DNA of 52,509 nucleotides from Nocardia cyriacigeorgica NBRC 100375 (GCF_000308555.1 NZ_BAFY01000033.1:1-52509), one strand, 5' to 3'; numbered from the stretch's first letter, positions 33,876-44,095 are shown. The notes: generated by a model from the sequence alone, not told the origin. Translations and numbers: made by a program.

Positions 33876-35003
33876 ATGACTACCAGCCCCGCGGTTCCCC
33901 CGGATTTCGTCAGCGGTCTCGAGGGTGTCGTCGCGTTCACCACCGATATCGCCGAACCCGACAAGGACGGTGGCGCACTGCGCTACCGCGGGGTGGATAT
34001 CGAAGATCTGGTCGCCAACCGGGTGACCTTCGGTGACGCCTGGGCGCTGCTGGTCGACGGCGAATTCGGCCGCGGCCTGCCGCCCGCGGAGCCGTTCCCG
34101 CTCCCGGTGCACACCGGCGACGTCCGGGTCGACGTGCAGGCAGGCCTTGCCATGCTCGCCCCGATCTGGGGTTACGAGCCGCTGCTCGACATCGACGACG
34201 AAACCGCGCGGGAGAACCTGGCGCGCGCCTCGGTGATGGCGCTGTCCTACGTGGCGCAGTCCGCGCGTGGCATCTACCAGCCCGCCGTCCCGCAGCAGAA
34301 GATCGACGAGTGCACCACGGTCACCGAGCGGTTCATGACCCGCTGGAAGGGCGACCCGGATCCGCGACACACCGAGGCCATCGACGCCTACTGGGTCTCG
34401 GCCGCCGAACACGGCATGAACGCCTCCACCTTCACCGCGCGCGTGATCGCCTCAACCGGTGCGGACGTGGCGGCCTCGCTCTCGGGCGCGATCGGCGCCA
34501 TGTCGGGTCCGCTGCACGGCGGCGCTCCGGCCCGCGTGCTGCCGATGATCGAAGAAGTCGAGCGCACCGGCGACGCCCGCGCACTGGTCAAGGGCATCCT
34601 CGACCGCAAGGAGAAGCTGATGGGCTTCGGCCACCGGGTCTACCGGGCCGAGGACCCGCGGGCCCGGGTGCTGCGCAGCACCGCCCAGCGGCTGAGCGCC
34701 CCGCGCTTCGAGGTGGCCGCCGCCCTGGAGCAGGCCGCGCTGGCCGAACTGCGCGAGCGTCGCCCGGACCGTGCCATCGAGACCAACGTGGAGTTCTGGG
34801 CCGCGGTCATCCTCGACTTCGCCGAGGTGCCCGCGCACATGATGCCGGCCATGTTCACCTGCGGCCGGACCGCGGGCTGGTGTGCGCACATCCTGGAACA
34901 GAAGCAGCTCGGCAAGCTGGTGCGCCCGGCCGCCATCTACACCGGGCCGGGGCCGCGCAAGCCCGAAGAGGTCGCCGGCTGGGCGTCGATCGCGCACAGC
35001 TGA
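33876..35003 (+). CDS. citA: citrate synthase 2 (CitA-like)
   Basis: This is a second citrate synthase of the shorter family (375 aa). It has GGALRYRGVDIEDLV at the start, then EHGMNAST, GPLHGGAPAR and MGFGHRVYRAEDPRARVL with both active-site histidines. At the position of the catalytic Asp the sequence is TNVEFWAAV, with Glu, which I believe is normal in this subfamily. It corresponds to Rv0889c. AAGGAGAG (33861-33868) lies 7 nt before ATG 33876, so this gene uses a classical ribosome binding site. It could act on propionyl-CoA as methylcitrate synthase, but no prpB or prpD lies nearby. Confidence 0.92.
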   Translation: MTTSPAVPPDFVSGLEGVVAFTTDIAEPDKDGGALRYRGVDIEDLVANRVTFGDAWALLVDGEFGRGLPPAEPFPLPVHTGDVRVDVQAGLAMLAPIWGYEPLLDIDDETARENLARASVMALSYVAQSARGIYQPAVPQQKIDECTTVTERFMTRWKGDPDPRHTEAIDAYWVSAAEHGMNASTFTARVIASTGADVAASLSGAIGAMSGPLHGGAPARVLPMIEEVERTGDARALVKGILDRKEKLMGFGHRVYRAEDPRARVLRSTAQRLSAPRFEVAAALEQAALAELRERRPDRAIETNVEFWAAVILDFAEVPAHMMPAMFTCGRTAGWCAHILEQKQLGKLVRPAAIYTGPGPRKPEEVAGWASIAHS

Positions 35004-35020
35004 TGCCGCCCGGTCGCGGG

Positions 35021-35045
35021 GCGGCGCGTTTTCACCACGCGCCGC
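35021..35045. terminator. possible terminator after citA
   Basis: GCGGCGCG (35021-35028) pairs with CGCGCCGC (35038-35045), 8 bp, with TTTT in the loop. It is weak because no U-tract follows. Confidence 0.4.
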
Positions 35046-35153
35046 TACCGGACCGCTGGGTCGCCTCGGCGCGGCGACGGCTACTGATCACCGCAGCGCA
35101 TCCCGCAGTACCGCATTCACCTGTGCACAGGCGGCGCGGGTGCCGACGCCGGT

Positions 35154-35936
35154 CTACCGCTCACCCAGCGACGCGGCCCAGTCGACGGCCACCGATTCGC
35201 CCCGGTCGACGGTGAAGAAGGCGACCTCGAGCCGTTTACCGAGATCCACCAGGCCGATCGCGGACAGCGGTACCGGCTGCACCAGCCGCACCCGCCAGGG
35301 CGCGGGCTCGTCCCAGGCCTGCAATTCCAGATCCAGCCGAAGCACCGGATCGTCGCGGCCGGAGTAGTCGGCGGCCATGGGTGTCGCGGCGAGCACCGTG
35401 GCCTGGGCGCGGCGGCCGTCGGCCAAGATCTTCGCGATGCCGACCCGGCCCGGTTCGGCATCGTCGGACACCTGCAGCACCACGCGCTCGCGGTCGCCCG
35501 GGTCGACCCGGCAGCACACCACGTCGCCCGGACGCATTCGGTCCAGGTCCTCTTCCCGCATCCGCTGCCGCACTCTGGTCTCGTAGGGCGGTTCGCCGTC
35601 GAGCTGTACCCGCACCCAGAACACGTGCCCGGCCTCCCTGCGGCGTGGTCGCACACCGAGCACGGTGGCGGTGCCGTGGGTGCCGCGCAACAGCAGCTCG
35701 CGCCGAGCCGAGCCGGTGAGCACGCCGGCCTGCGGGCCGATGCGCCACCGCAGCCGCGGACGCAGGCTCGACACCGCCAACGCGATGCCGAGCAACCACA
35801 GGCCGATCCCCGAACGCCGAGCACCCGCCGCGACGCCCCGCGGCCCGCTCCGGCGACGCCGCCGCCCGGCCCACGCCGACCGCACCCCATGCCCACCGCG
35901 TGATCGCCGCCCGGAGTTTGCCGACAGCATGCTCAT
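35154..35936 (-). CDS. uncharacterised protein with two beta-barrel-like repeats
   Basis: This is a 260-aa protein. The first 40 residues are Arg- and Gly-rich. A hydrophobic stretch (GIGLWLLGIALAVSSL, about 43-58) may anchor it to the membrane. Two similar segments follow: about 86-158 (GTATVLGVRPRR, VQLDGEPPYETRVRQR, MRPGDVVCCRVDPGDRERVV) and about 180-255 (AQATVLAATP, LDLELQAWDE, VDLGKRLEVAFFTVDRGESV). Each has a T-V-L start, a middle strand pair and a G-x-x-V-x-V-x-D end. The family is unknown to me. TAACCT (minus 35945-35950) is 8 nt before ATG 35936. It is divergent from serC. Confidence 0.65.
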   Translation of the reverse strand: MSMLSANSGRRSRGGHGVRSAWAGRRRRRSGPRGVAAGARRSGIGLWLLGIALAVSSLRPRLRWRIGPQAGVLTGSARRELLLRGTHGTATVLGVRPRRREAGHVFWVRVQLDGEPPYETRVRQRMREEDLDRMRPGDVVCCRVDPGDRERVVLQVSDDAEPGRVGIAKILADGRRAQATVLAATPMAADYSGRDDPVLRLDLELQAWDEPAPWRVRLVQPVPLSAIGLVDLGKRLEVAFFTVDRGESVAVDWAASLGER

Positions 35937-35951
35937 GAGGGTTCAGGTTAG

Positions 35952-37124
<1,173 letters not shown>

Positions 37125-37140
37125 ACCACCGGAAACCAGC

Positions 37141-37180
37141 GAGAACCCGCCGCGCCGAACGCGTGGCGGGTTCTCTTTTT
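37141..37180 (+). terminator. intrinsic terminator of serC
   Basis: GAGAACCCGCC (37141-37151) pairs perfectly over 11 bp with GGCGGGTTCTC (37165-37175), followed by TTTTT (37176-37180), the clearest rho-independent terminator in the window. Confidence 0.95.
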
Positions 37181-37349
37181 GTCAAGTGGGGGAAACTGCT
37201 TGGTTCGCAACGGAATAGAGCAGATTAGCCGTGCGCGGTGTGATAGGGGTAGATTTCGATGCCGCGTGTCTTGCGGCGGGATTTACAGAAGTGCACTACT
37301 GTTCCAGAACGTGGGCGGTGTCGCGAGCCGACGCGATAAGGAGGTAACG

Positions 37350-38474
37350 GTGCGTGAACTTCGAGTGATCGGCGTGACGCCCGATTCCGCCCATATCGTC
37401 TGTGTGGACACCGAAAGCGGCCAGAAATTCCGGCTTCCCGCCGATGACAAACTGCGTGCCGCTGCCCGCGGAGACCTTGCCCGATTCGGCCAGATCGAGA
37501 TCGAAATGGAAGCGACTATGCGACCACGCGATATCCAGGCCCGTATCCGTGCCGGTGCCTCCGTAGCCCAGGTCACCGAAGAATCCGGCATGCCCGCCAG
37601 CCGGGTCGAACGTTTCGCCTACCCGGTGCTGCTCGAGCGCGCCCGCGCCGCGGAACTGGCGCAGAAGGCGCATCCGGTGCGGCCGGACGGTCCCGCGGTC
37701 GAAATTCTGATCGACGTCGTCACCGCCGCGTTCACCGCACGTGGGCACACCCTGGAAAACGCCGAATGGGACGCTTGGAAAGACGAGAAGGGTTTCTGGG
37801 TCGCCCAGCTGCAGTGGCAGAACGGGCGTTCGGAGATCGCCGCGCATTGGCGTTACCAGCCGGACGCACACGGCGGCACGGTGTCCCCGCTCGATGATCC
37901 GGCCGCCGATCTGATCGATCCCGATTTCGGGCGCGCGCTGCGCGGTCTCGCGACGATCCTGCCGGAAGAGCCCGAAGCTCCGGCGCCGGTGGAGCCGCCC
38001 GCCGAGCCGCGGCCGCGGGAAAGCGCCGCGCTTCCGCAGAATCAGCCGGTGCTGGAGGAGTACTACGGGCAGCGCGCCGTCGCCGCCGGTGGTGCCACCG
38101 CACTGCCTGCCGCGTCGTCGTCCACGGGTTCGATTCCGGCGGCCGGTGGTTCGGCCACCGGTGCCGCCGCGACCGGATCCAAGGTTCCCGCCGCAGGCGG
38201 TCGAGTCGAGGCCGAGCCGGCGGCGCGCGCCGACGCCGAGGTCAGGGCCGAAGCCACCGCGCGCGTCGAGCCCGCTGCCGAGCGCACGGCGGCGAGCACC
38301 GTCGAGGTGCCGCCGACGGCACCGGAATCGGCCGAGCCGGAGGCCGAGAACACTGCCGCCGAAGCCAAGCCCGCCGCGGTCAAGGCCACCAAGCCCGCCC
38401 GCACCAAGCGCGGCAAGGCGCCGATGCCGTCGTGGGAAGACGTGCTGCTCGGGGTCCGCAGCTCCGGTCACTGA
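37350..38474 (+). CDS. sepH: cell division protein SepH
   Basis: SepH (DUF3071) binds FtsZ and promotes septation in actinobacteria. The product has 374 aa. The conserved N-terminal domain (about 1-175) begins VRELRVIGVTPDSAHIVCVD and contains a helix-turn-helix-like segment, IQARIRAGASVAQVTEESGM. The long middle (about 215-350) is low-complexity Ala, Pro, Glu and Ser. A conserved C-terminal motif, MPSWEDVLLGVRSSGH, ends the protein. The GTG at 37350 is fixed by AAGGAGG (37338-37344) 5 nt upstream; upstream in-frame codons are not coding. TACTGT (37297-37302) may be its -10. The mycobacterial equivalent Rv0883c also lies next to serC. Confidence 0.93.
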   Translation: MRELRVIGVTPDSAHIVCVDTESGQKFRLPADDKLRAAARGDLARFGQIEIEMEATMRPRDIQARIRAGASVAQVTEESGMPASRVERFAYPVLLERARAAELAQKAHPVRPDGPAVEILIDVVTAAFTARGHTLENAEWDAWKDEKGFWVAQLQWQNGRSEIAAHWRYQPDAHGGTVSPLDDPAADLIDPDFGRALRGLATILPEEPEAPAPVEPPAEPRPRESAALPQNQPVLEEYYGQRAVAAGGATALPAASSSTGSIPAAGGSATGAAATGSKVPAAGGRVEAEPAARADAEVRAEATARVEPAAERTAASTVEVPPTAPESAEPEAENTAAEAKPAAVKATKPARTKRGKAPMPSWEDVLLGVRSSGH

Positions 38475-38662
38475 GCCACGTCGGCGCAGGTAGGCCGATG
38501 TCATAACCGGCGAAGCCGCGATATGACGCGGCCGGGGCGAGTAGATTTTTCGGTGTGTCGTCGACTCGGTCGGCGCAGGGCGGTGCCGGGAACGCGTTCG
38601 ACGCACCGGGCGTTGCCCGAAGTTCGCGGAGCTCTTTTCGTGCAACACGGGAGGTGCCGAAA

Positions 38663-39409
38663 ATGCTGTCCAAGGCTTCGTCGCTCTGGTACGTCGACGC
38701 ACCCGATCCGCACGCGGTGCTGCGCGAGAATCACGACTCCGATCCCGACGCCGCGCGGGCGCTGGCCGAGCAGCTGCATCCCGACCGTGACGTGGTGCCG
38801 ATCATGGTCGGCACGCTCGGCGGCTGCGCCGGTCCCGACGCCGACGAGGTGTACATCGGCTGCTATCCCGGTGTGACCGTGGTGTGTTCGCCCCAGGTGG
38901 CGCGGGTGCGGCCGACCGCCCTGCCCACGCCGCTGATCCGGCCGCTGGCCTCCGAACACACCTACCTCATCGCCTTCGATACCGGGCACCGCTGGGGTTC
39001 GTTCGCGCATTGGGAGCGTGGCGAATTCCGGCGCGCGTTCAGCGCCAACCGGGTGCACATCCTGGAAGACGAAGGCCTGCCGCTGGTGTGGGAGCGCCCG
39101 TACTGGGCGGGTGAGCATCCGGTGCGGTTGCAGGTGGGCGATATGCCCGACCCGCAGATCCTGCCGTTCGACCCGCCCGATTTCGCCGACGCCGCCAATC
39201 ACGAATGGCTCGGATTTCATTACCGCACACCGGCCGCCGAGGGCGCGCTGCTGCCCGGCGACATCTCGGTGTGCGGGTTCACGCTGTACCCGAAGGGTCA
39301 GGCGCCCGATCCGGCGGCACACGCCGGTGACGGCCTGCCGCATATCGCGAACGGGAAGCCGCGGCGCGGGCTGCTGTCGTGGTTGCGCCGCGGCGATCCG
39401 GTGGGGTGA
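38663..39409 (+). CDS. DUF6928-like protein of unknown function
   Basis: This is a 248-aa cytoplasmic protein beginning MLSKASSLWYVDAPDPHAVL. It has a short cysteine pair in LGGCAGPDADEVYIGCYPG and later the strands HTYLIAFDTGHRWGSFAHWE and ANHEWLGFHYRTPAAEGALL. The whole layout recalls DUF6928 proteins of nocardiae and mycobacteria. The GGGAGGT ribosome binding site lies 7 nt before ATG 38663. Earlier in-frame starts (38555) are less likely. No known catalytic motif. It converges on the hydrolase gene, 7 nt apart. Confidence 0.75.
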   Translation: MLSKASSLWYVDAPDPHAVLRENHDSDPDAARALAEQLHPDRDVVPIMVGTLGGCAGPDADEVYIGCYPGVTVVCSPQVARVRPTALPTPLIRPLASEHTYLIAFDTGHRWGSFAHWERGEFRRAFSANRVHILEDEGLPLVWERPYWAGEHPVRLQVGDMPDPQILPFDPPDFADAANHEWLGFHYRTPAAEGALLPGDISVCGFTLYPKGQAPDPAAHAGDGLPHIANGKPRRGLLSWLRRGDPVG

Positions 39410-39416
39410 GTCGGCC

Positions 39417-40295
39417 TCAGTACGCCGGGCGTTGCAGCCACCTGCGTAGGGCGTCGGTGACCTCGGCGGGACGTTGCTCCATCAGAAAATGGTCGGCGTC
39501 GATGCGGATCAGTTCGGCGCCCTCGATATCGCGGGCCAATTGTTCGGCGGTGGCCATCGGGATGGCGGGTTCGCGGGTGCCCCAGATGACGGTGGCCGGG
39601 CAGCTGATCTCGGCCAGCCGGATCGCGAGCTCCGGCCGTTCCCGCACGTCATAGCCCGCCCAGAATTGGGCGTACTCGCGACGGCCCTGCGGGGTGCGCA
39701 GCATGGCCAGGTAGTGGTCGAGACGCTCGCTGTCGAAGGTGCCGTTGCGCAGGTAGCCGGCCATACCGAGGCGGTGCACCCAGTAGATCGGCGCGGTGGT
39801 GAGCAGCGGCCGCAGGAGCCGGTGCCTTGCGGCGACCGTGAACAGGCCGAACAGCAGGTAGAACGCCGGGGTGAAGGTGCCCTGCGCCCGTGAGTTGAGA
39901 ATCGCGAAACGGCGGACCCGATCGGGATGACGCTGCACGAACCCGAGGCCGAGAAAGCCGCCGTAATCGTGACAGGCGAAATCGACGCGGTCCAGGCCGA
40001 GCGCGTCCAGCATCCGGGCGATCCGGTCGACCTCGCTGTCGTAGTCGCAGTTCCATCCGGGCGCGCGGGTGGATTCGCCCCAGCCGAACCAGTCCGGCGC
40101 GATCACCCGGCGCAGCCGCGACAGCGGTTCGAGCTGGTGTTCCCAAGCGAGATGGCTTTCCGGCCAGCCGTGCAGCAGGACCAGCGGATCGCCGGTGCCG
40201 GCCTCGGCGTAGCGCAGCCGGGCGCCGTCGACGGCGACCTCTCGTAGTGTGATCGCCGATGGGGTGGTTGCCGGTTCGGTTCGGTCGGTGGTCAT
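39417..40295 (-). CDS. alpha/beta hydrolase (epoxide hydrolase / haloalkane dehalogenase-like)
   Basis: This is a 292-aa alpha/beta hydrolase. LLHGWPESHLAWEHQLEPLS has the HGxP oxyanion loop. The nucleophile elbow CHDYGGFLGL carries Asp, not Ser, as in epoxide hydrolases and haloalkane dehalogenases. The catalytic His is in IDADHFLMEQRP, and the acid follows ATVIWGTREP. The cap domain covers about 130-210. The substrate is unknown. AGGAGG lies close to ATG 40295. It is divergent from the AraC-type regulator, which may control it. Confidence 0.85.
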   Translation of the reverse strand: MTTDRTEPATTPSAITLREVAVDGARLRYAEAGTGDPLVLLHGWPESHLAWEHQLEPLSRLRRVIAPDWFGWGESTRAPGWNCDYDSEVDRIARMLDALGLDRVDFACHDYGGFLGLGFVQRHPDRVRRFAILNSRAQGTFTPAFYLLFGLFTVAARHRLLRPLLTTAPIYWVHRLGMAGYLRNGTFDSERLDHYLAMLRTPQGRREYAQFWAGYDVRERPELAIRLAEISCPATVIWGTREPAIPMATAEQLARDIEGAELIRIDADHFLMEQRPAEVTDALRRWLQRPAY

Positions 40296-40385
40296 GCCGC
40301 CTCCTGCTCGTCGTGGCTGGTCGCGGCGCTACCGCCGCGTGGTCCGGTTCCGCTGACGTGCCTGCCGTGCGCGTTGTCGTCCCGG

Positions 40386-40391
40386 TATCGT
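40386..40391 (+). promoter_or_regulatory. -10 box of leaderless AraC-type gene
   Basis: TATCGT ends 7 nt before ATG 40399. Confidence 0.55.
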
Positions 40392-40398
40392 CGCGCCC

Positions 40399-41178
40399 AT
40401 GACACGGTCGGCACTTCCGGAAACGTGCTCCGATACCGCGACTGCGCGGTTGTGGATCCGGCCGGGGCATGCGGTCTATCTGGGGCCGAGCCTGGGTCTG
40501 GCCGCGCATTCCACCGCCATCGCCGCGCTGGGGGTCGGGGTCGACGCGCCGTTCCGGGTCCGGGTCGCCGACGGACCCGATATCACTGCCCGCAGCTTCC
40601 TGTTCCGGGCCCGGGTGACCCACCATCTGGTCGAGAGCCAGGGGCGAATGCTGTTCTGCTTCTTCGATCCGACCTCGGCGCGGGTGGCGCGATGCCTGGG
40701 CGGGATGACGCGGTCGGTCGGCGCCTACTCGGCCGACCATGGACGCGAAGCCGACATCATCGCGCTGTGCCGCGACCCCGAACCCGATGTGGAACGGCTG
40801 CTCGAGCTGGCAAGCATCCCGGTGCCCGCGGTACGTGACCCGCGCATCGCCACCATCGCCGCCGCGATCCGCGCGGACCCGGCCCTGCCCAAGCGCGCGC
40901 GGGAAAGCGCCGGTCTCGCCGGGCTTTCCACCTCACATTTCCTGCGTACCTTCGCCGAGCAGACCGGCACCAGCTTCCGCCGCTACGTGCAATGGGCCCG
41001 GATGCTGCGGGTGGGCCGGGCGTACGCGGCCGGCCACGACCTGACCAGGGCGGCGGTCGACGCGGGTTTCGCCTCGCCCTCGCATTTCAGCGACGTGTTC
41101 CGGGCGATGTTCGGGCTGACGCCGACCGCCTTCCTCGGTGTCGGCAGCGAGGTGCGGATCATCGACGACGCGGACTGA
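40399..41178 (+). CDS. AraC family transcriptional regulator
   Basis: This is a 259-aa regulator with an N-terminal sensing domain (about 1-135) of the cupin-like kind and two C-terminal helix-turn-helix motifs (about 160-250): ESAGLAGLSTSHFLRTFAEQ, then DLTRAAVDAGFASPSHFSDV and FRAMFGLTPTAF, the AraC signature end. The FRRYVQWARMLRVGRAYA helix links the two. The ligand is unknown. It is divergent from the alpha/beta hydrolase gene, with 103 bp between, so the hydrolase is the most likely target. Confidence 0.88.
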   Translation: MTRSALPETCSDTATARLWIRPGHAVYLGPSLGLAAHSTAIAALGVGVDAPFRVRVADGPDITARSFLFRARVTHHLVESQGRMLFCFFDPTSARVARCLGGMTRSVGAYSADHGREADIIALCRDPEPDVERLLELASIPVPAVRDPRIATIAAAIRADPALPKRARESAGLAGLSTSHFLRTFAEQTGTSFRRYVQWARMLRVGRAYAAGHDLTRAAVDAGFASPSHFSDVFRAMFGLTPTAFLGVGSEVRIIDDAD

Positions 41179-41208
41179 GGTGCTGCGCTGTCTCGACCGG
41201 CTCAACGC

Positions 41209-41511
41209 TCACAACCCGAGCAGCAGACCCAGCCAGGCCAGCAGCACACCGATGGCACCACCCGCGAGGACCCAGCGGGTCACCGGCGCGCTACGCCAGC
41301 GCCACGCCGTCGGCGCCACCCCACCGACCGCGACCACATTCACCCCGATCGACAGCAGCGGATGCACCTCGGCCAGCGCCGCGCCGAAGGCGTAGACCGC
41401 GACCGTCGTCAGCGCCGCGACCAGCACCGTCACCGTGATGCCCGCCGCCCACGGGGTGGGGTCCTGGCAGTCGCGGTACGGGTCGTAGCGGTTGTTCGAC
41501 AGCTCGCTCAT
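41209..41511 (-). CDS. DUF2537-like small membrane protein
   Basis: This is a 100-aa protein with a short polar start (NNRYDPYRDCQDPTPWAAG) and three hydrophobic segments (about 22-45, 50-66 and 81-99). It resembles DUF2537, found in mycobacteria near the same methylase. Its ATG (41511-41509) overlaps the stop of the RNA methyltransferase as ATGA, so the two genes are translationally coupled. The function is unknown. Confidence 0.7.
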   Translation of the reverse strand: MSELSNNRYDPYRDCQDPTPWAAGITVTVLVAALTTVAVYAFGAALAEVHPLLSIGVNVVAVGGVAPTAWRWRSAPVTRWVLAGGAIGVLLAWLGLLLGL

Positions 41512-42320
41512 CTCGTCCTCACCCGCTCATAGAACGCCATCGCGGCTGCGGTCGCCACATTCAGCGAATCGGTGCCGGGGCTCATCGGGATGCGGGCCCG
41601 GATATCGGTGGCGGCCATGGCTTCTTCGGTCAACCCGGGGCCTTCGGCGCCGAGCAGCAGGGCGACCCGATCGCCGGTCATCGCTGCCGCCAGGTTCACC
41701 GCGGACGGGTCGGGGGTCAACGCGATGATCTGAAAACCTTCGCGGCGCAGCAGGTCCAGGCCACCGGGCCAATCGGGCACGCGCGCGAACGGCACCCGCA
41801 GCACATGCCCCATCGACACCCGCACCGCGCGCCGATACAGCGGATCGGCGCAGCGCTCGCCGAACAGGATCGCGTCGGCGCCGAGCCCGGCGGCATTGCG
41901 GAACATCGAGCCGAGGTTCTCGTGATCGTTGACGCCCTCGAGGACGGCCACCGTCCGCGCACCGGCCAGGACCTCGTCGAGGGTGCGTTCGGGCAGCCGA
42001 TGCGCGACGGCGAGCACCCCGCGATTGAGGTGGAACCCGACCACCTCGGCCATGACCTCGGCCGTGGCGCGGTAGTAGGGCGCGTCGACGTCGGCGAGAT
42101 CCTCGGCCAGCTCCGCCAGCCGTTTGCCGGTCCCGAGCAGCGCGTGCGGGCGGAACGGCGAATCCAGCATCCGCCGCACCACCACCGTGCCCTCGGCGAT
42201 CACCAGGCCCTTGCCACCGGGCCGGTCGGGCCTGCGATCGACCGACTTCAGATCCCGGAAGTCGTCGACCCGCGGATCGTCCACCTCGTCGATATCCACA
42301 ACCACCGCCACAGCCGACAT
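41508..42320 (-). CDS. SpoU/TrmH family RNA 2'-O-methyltransferase
   Basis: This is a 270-aa SPOUT methyltransferase (Rv0881-like). It shows the three SpoU motifs: NHENLGSMFRNAAGLGADAI (motif 1), LLLGAEGPGLTEEAMA (motif 2) and IPMSPGTDSLNVATAAAMAF (motif 3), which build the knotted SAM site. An N-terminal RNA-binding part (about 1-110) starts with KGLVIAEGTVVVRRML. It methylates rRNA or tRNA; the position is unknown. The ATG at 42320 is 87 nt from the divergent eis gene. It is followed by the overlapping DUF2537 gene. Confidence 0.92.
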   Translation of the reverse strand: MSAVAVVVDIDEVDDPRVDDFRDLKSVDRRPDRPGGKGLVIAEGTVVVRRMLDSPFRPHALLGTGKRLAELAEDLADVDAPYYRATAEVMAEVVGFHLNRGVLAVAHRLPERTLDEVLAGARTVAVLEGVNDHENLGSMFRNAAGLGADAILFGERCADPLYRRAVRVSMGHVLRVPFARVPDWPGGLDLLRREGFQIIALTPDPSAVNLAAAMTGDRVALLLGAEGPGLTEEAMAATDIRARIPMSPGTDSLNVATAAAMAFYERVRTR

Positions 42321-42394
42321 CCTGCCAATCCCGGCCCGCCGCGGCGGAGGCGGCCCGGGCCGGAAAATCGGGTGCGCGTGCGGCGCGACAGTGC

Positions 42395-42400
42395 CATCGT
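42395..42400 (+). promoter_or_regulatory. -10 box of leaderless eis-like gene
   Basis: CATCGT ends 7 nt before ATG 42408; position 1 departs from TANNNT. Confidence 0.45.
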
Positions 42401-42407
42401 TCGAGAC

Positions 42408-43613
42408 ATGGCCATCAACGACGACATCGTCATCCGATTGGCGCGTCCGGCCGACGCCGACGCCATCCAGCTGCTGCTAGAGACCTGTTTCGCCACCAGG
42501 ACCTCGGCGGTGGAGAACGAACAGATCCCGCGCATCTTCCCGCCGGAACAGGCGCTGGTCGCCGAGGTGGGCGGCCGGGTCGTCGGGCACACCCAGTCCA
42601 CCACGATGACGCTCACCGTCCCTGGTGGCCGCGAGGTCGACGTCACCGGAATCGCGGGCGTCGCGGTGGCGCCGACGCATCGGCGCCGCGGCATCCTGCG
42701 CGCGATGTACACCGAGCAGCATCGCCGGACCGAGGCCGCCGGGCTTCCGCTGACCATCTTCACCGCCAGTGAAGGCAGCATCTACGGCCGTTTCGGATAC
42801 GGGCCAACCGTGGTCGAGAAGGCCATCCGGGTGGATCGGCGGCGCGCCGCCTTCCTGCCGATGGTTCCCGATCCCGGTGGCGTCGAGCTGGTTCCGTTGC
42901 CCGCCGCGCAGGAGCGCATCCGCGACGTCTACGACCGCTGGCGCAGGCTCGTCCCCGGTGCACAGGTGCGGCCCGACGGCGCGTGGGCGATCCGGTTCGC
43001 CGACCCCGAGCGGTTCCGCGGCGGCGGGACCGACCTGTTCAGCCTGGTGCATCCCGACGGCTATGCCCTCTACCGCTACCGGCACGGCGCCGACGGCTCG
43101 GTCGCCGAGGTGAGCGAACTGCGCGCCGTGACCACCGACGCGCATGCGGCGCTGTGGCGGGTGCTGCTCGGGCTCGATCTGATCGACCGGATCGAGACCG
43201 AGATCACCGATGACGATCCGCTGCCCTATCTGCTCACCGATCCGCGTCAGGTCCGCACCACCGGCCGCTACGACGGACTGTGGTTGCGGCTCATGGACAT
43301 TCCGGCCGCGCTCACCGCCCGCGCCTACGCGGCCGATCTGGACGTGGTGCTCGCGGTGCACGATCCGTTCCGCGAGGCCGGCGGTACCTTCGCGCTGCGG
43401 ATCCGCGACGGTGTGGCCGAGTGTGCGCCAACCGATCGGGAGGCCGACCTGGAACTGGGCATAGACGTGCTCGGCAGCATGTACCTCGGCGCCCATCCGG
43501 CTCGCGCGTTCGCCGCGGCGAACCGGTTGCGGGCCAAGGATTCCGGGCTGGTGCGTGCGGTGGAGCAGGCCTTTTCCGCTGATCGCGCCGCGGAGGTCGG
43601 CTGGTTCTTCTGA
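42408..43613 (+). CDS. eis: Eis-family N-acetyltransferase
   Basis: This is a 401-aa acetyl-CoA-dependent acetyltransferase of the Eis type, a hexamer in M. tuberculosis that acetylates aminoglycosides and protein lysines. The N-terminal GNAT domain has VAVAPTHRRRGILRAMYTEQ. FTASEGSIYGRFGYGPTVVE includes the active-site Tyr. The second GNAT-like and sterol-carrier-like domains follow (HPDGYALYRYRHG, LRAVTTDAHAALWRVLLGLD, LGIDVLGSMYLGAHPARAFA). The chain ends GWFF, which supplies the C-terminal carboxylate used as base in Eis. ATG 42408 is chosen over the long upstream extension, which is antisense to the methylase. Confidence 0.92.
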   Translation: MAINDDIVIRLARPADADAIQLLLETCFATRTSAVENEQIPRIFPPEQALVAEVGGRVVGHTQSTTMTLTVPGGREVDVTGIAGVAVAPTHRRRGILRAMYTEQHRRTEAAGLPLTIFTASEGSIYGRFGYGPTVVEKAIRVDRRRAAFLPMVPDPGGVELVPLPAAQERIRDVYDRWRRLVPGAQVRPDGAWAIRFADPERFRGGGTDLFSLVHPDGYALYRYRHGADGSVAEVSELRAVTTDAHAALWRVLLGLDLIDRIETEITDDDPLPYLLTDPRQVRTTGRYDGLWLRLMDIPAALTARAYAADLDVVLAVHDPFREAGGTFALRIRDGVAECAPTDREADLELGIDVLGSMYLGAHPARAFAAANRLRAKDSGLVRAVEQAFSADRAAEVGWFF

Positions 43614-43678
43614 CCGCGAGCGCCACCGACCGGCCCGATCGGATGCGCAACCCGAGCCGGTCCTGGCATGCTGGAGGC

Positions 43679-44095
43679 ATGCAGGTGATCCGGCTGGTCC
43701 TCAATATCCTCTGGCTGATCCTGGCCGGCTTCTGGATGGCGGTCGGCTACCTGGTGGCGGCAGTGATCTGCTTCATCCTGATCATCACCATTCCGTTCGG
43801 CATCGCCGCGCTCCGCAATGCCGCCTACGTGCTGTGGCCGTTCGGCCGCACCACCGTCGACAAGCCGGGCGCCGGTGCGGGATCGCTGATCGGCAACATC
43901 ATCTGGTTCGTGGTCGCGGGCTGGTGGCTGGCGCTGGGCCATCTGCTCACCAGCATTCCGCTGTTCGTGTCGATCATCGGCATTCCGTTCGGCTGGGCCA
44001 ACCTGAAGCTGATCCCGCTGGCGCTGTTCCCGCTGGGCAAGGACATCGTGGATTCGGACCAGGCGTTCGCCCCGAACTACCGCTACTCCTCCTGA
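43679..44095 (+). CDS. YccF domain membrane protein
   Basis: This is a 138-aa protein with two similar halves, each of a hydrophobic helix pair and a short loop: LILAGFWMAVGYLVAAVICF with IITIPFGIAALRNAAYVLWP, and FVVAGWWLALGHLLTSIPLF with IIGIPFGWANLKLIPLALFP. The repeated I-x-x-IPFG-x-A motif is that of YccF proteins. No function is known. The ATG at 43679 has GGAGG immediately upstream, closer than usual. It converges on the MarR gene, 8 nt apart. Confidence 0.88.
   Translation: MQVIRLVLNILWLILAGFWMAVGYLVAAVICFILIITIPFGIAALRNAAYVLWPFGRTTVDKPGAGAGSLIGNIIWFVVAGWWLALGHLLTSIPLFVSIIGIPFGWANLKLIPLALFPLGKDIVDSDQAFAPNYRYSS

Noticed and set aside
33876..35003. Loss of the catalytic Asp in the second citrate synthase (Glu at TNVEFW)
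   Set aside because: I believe Glu is normal in the CitA subfamily, so it does not indicate an inactive enzyme; an alignment would settle it.
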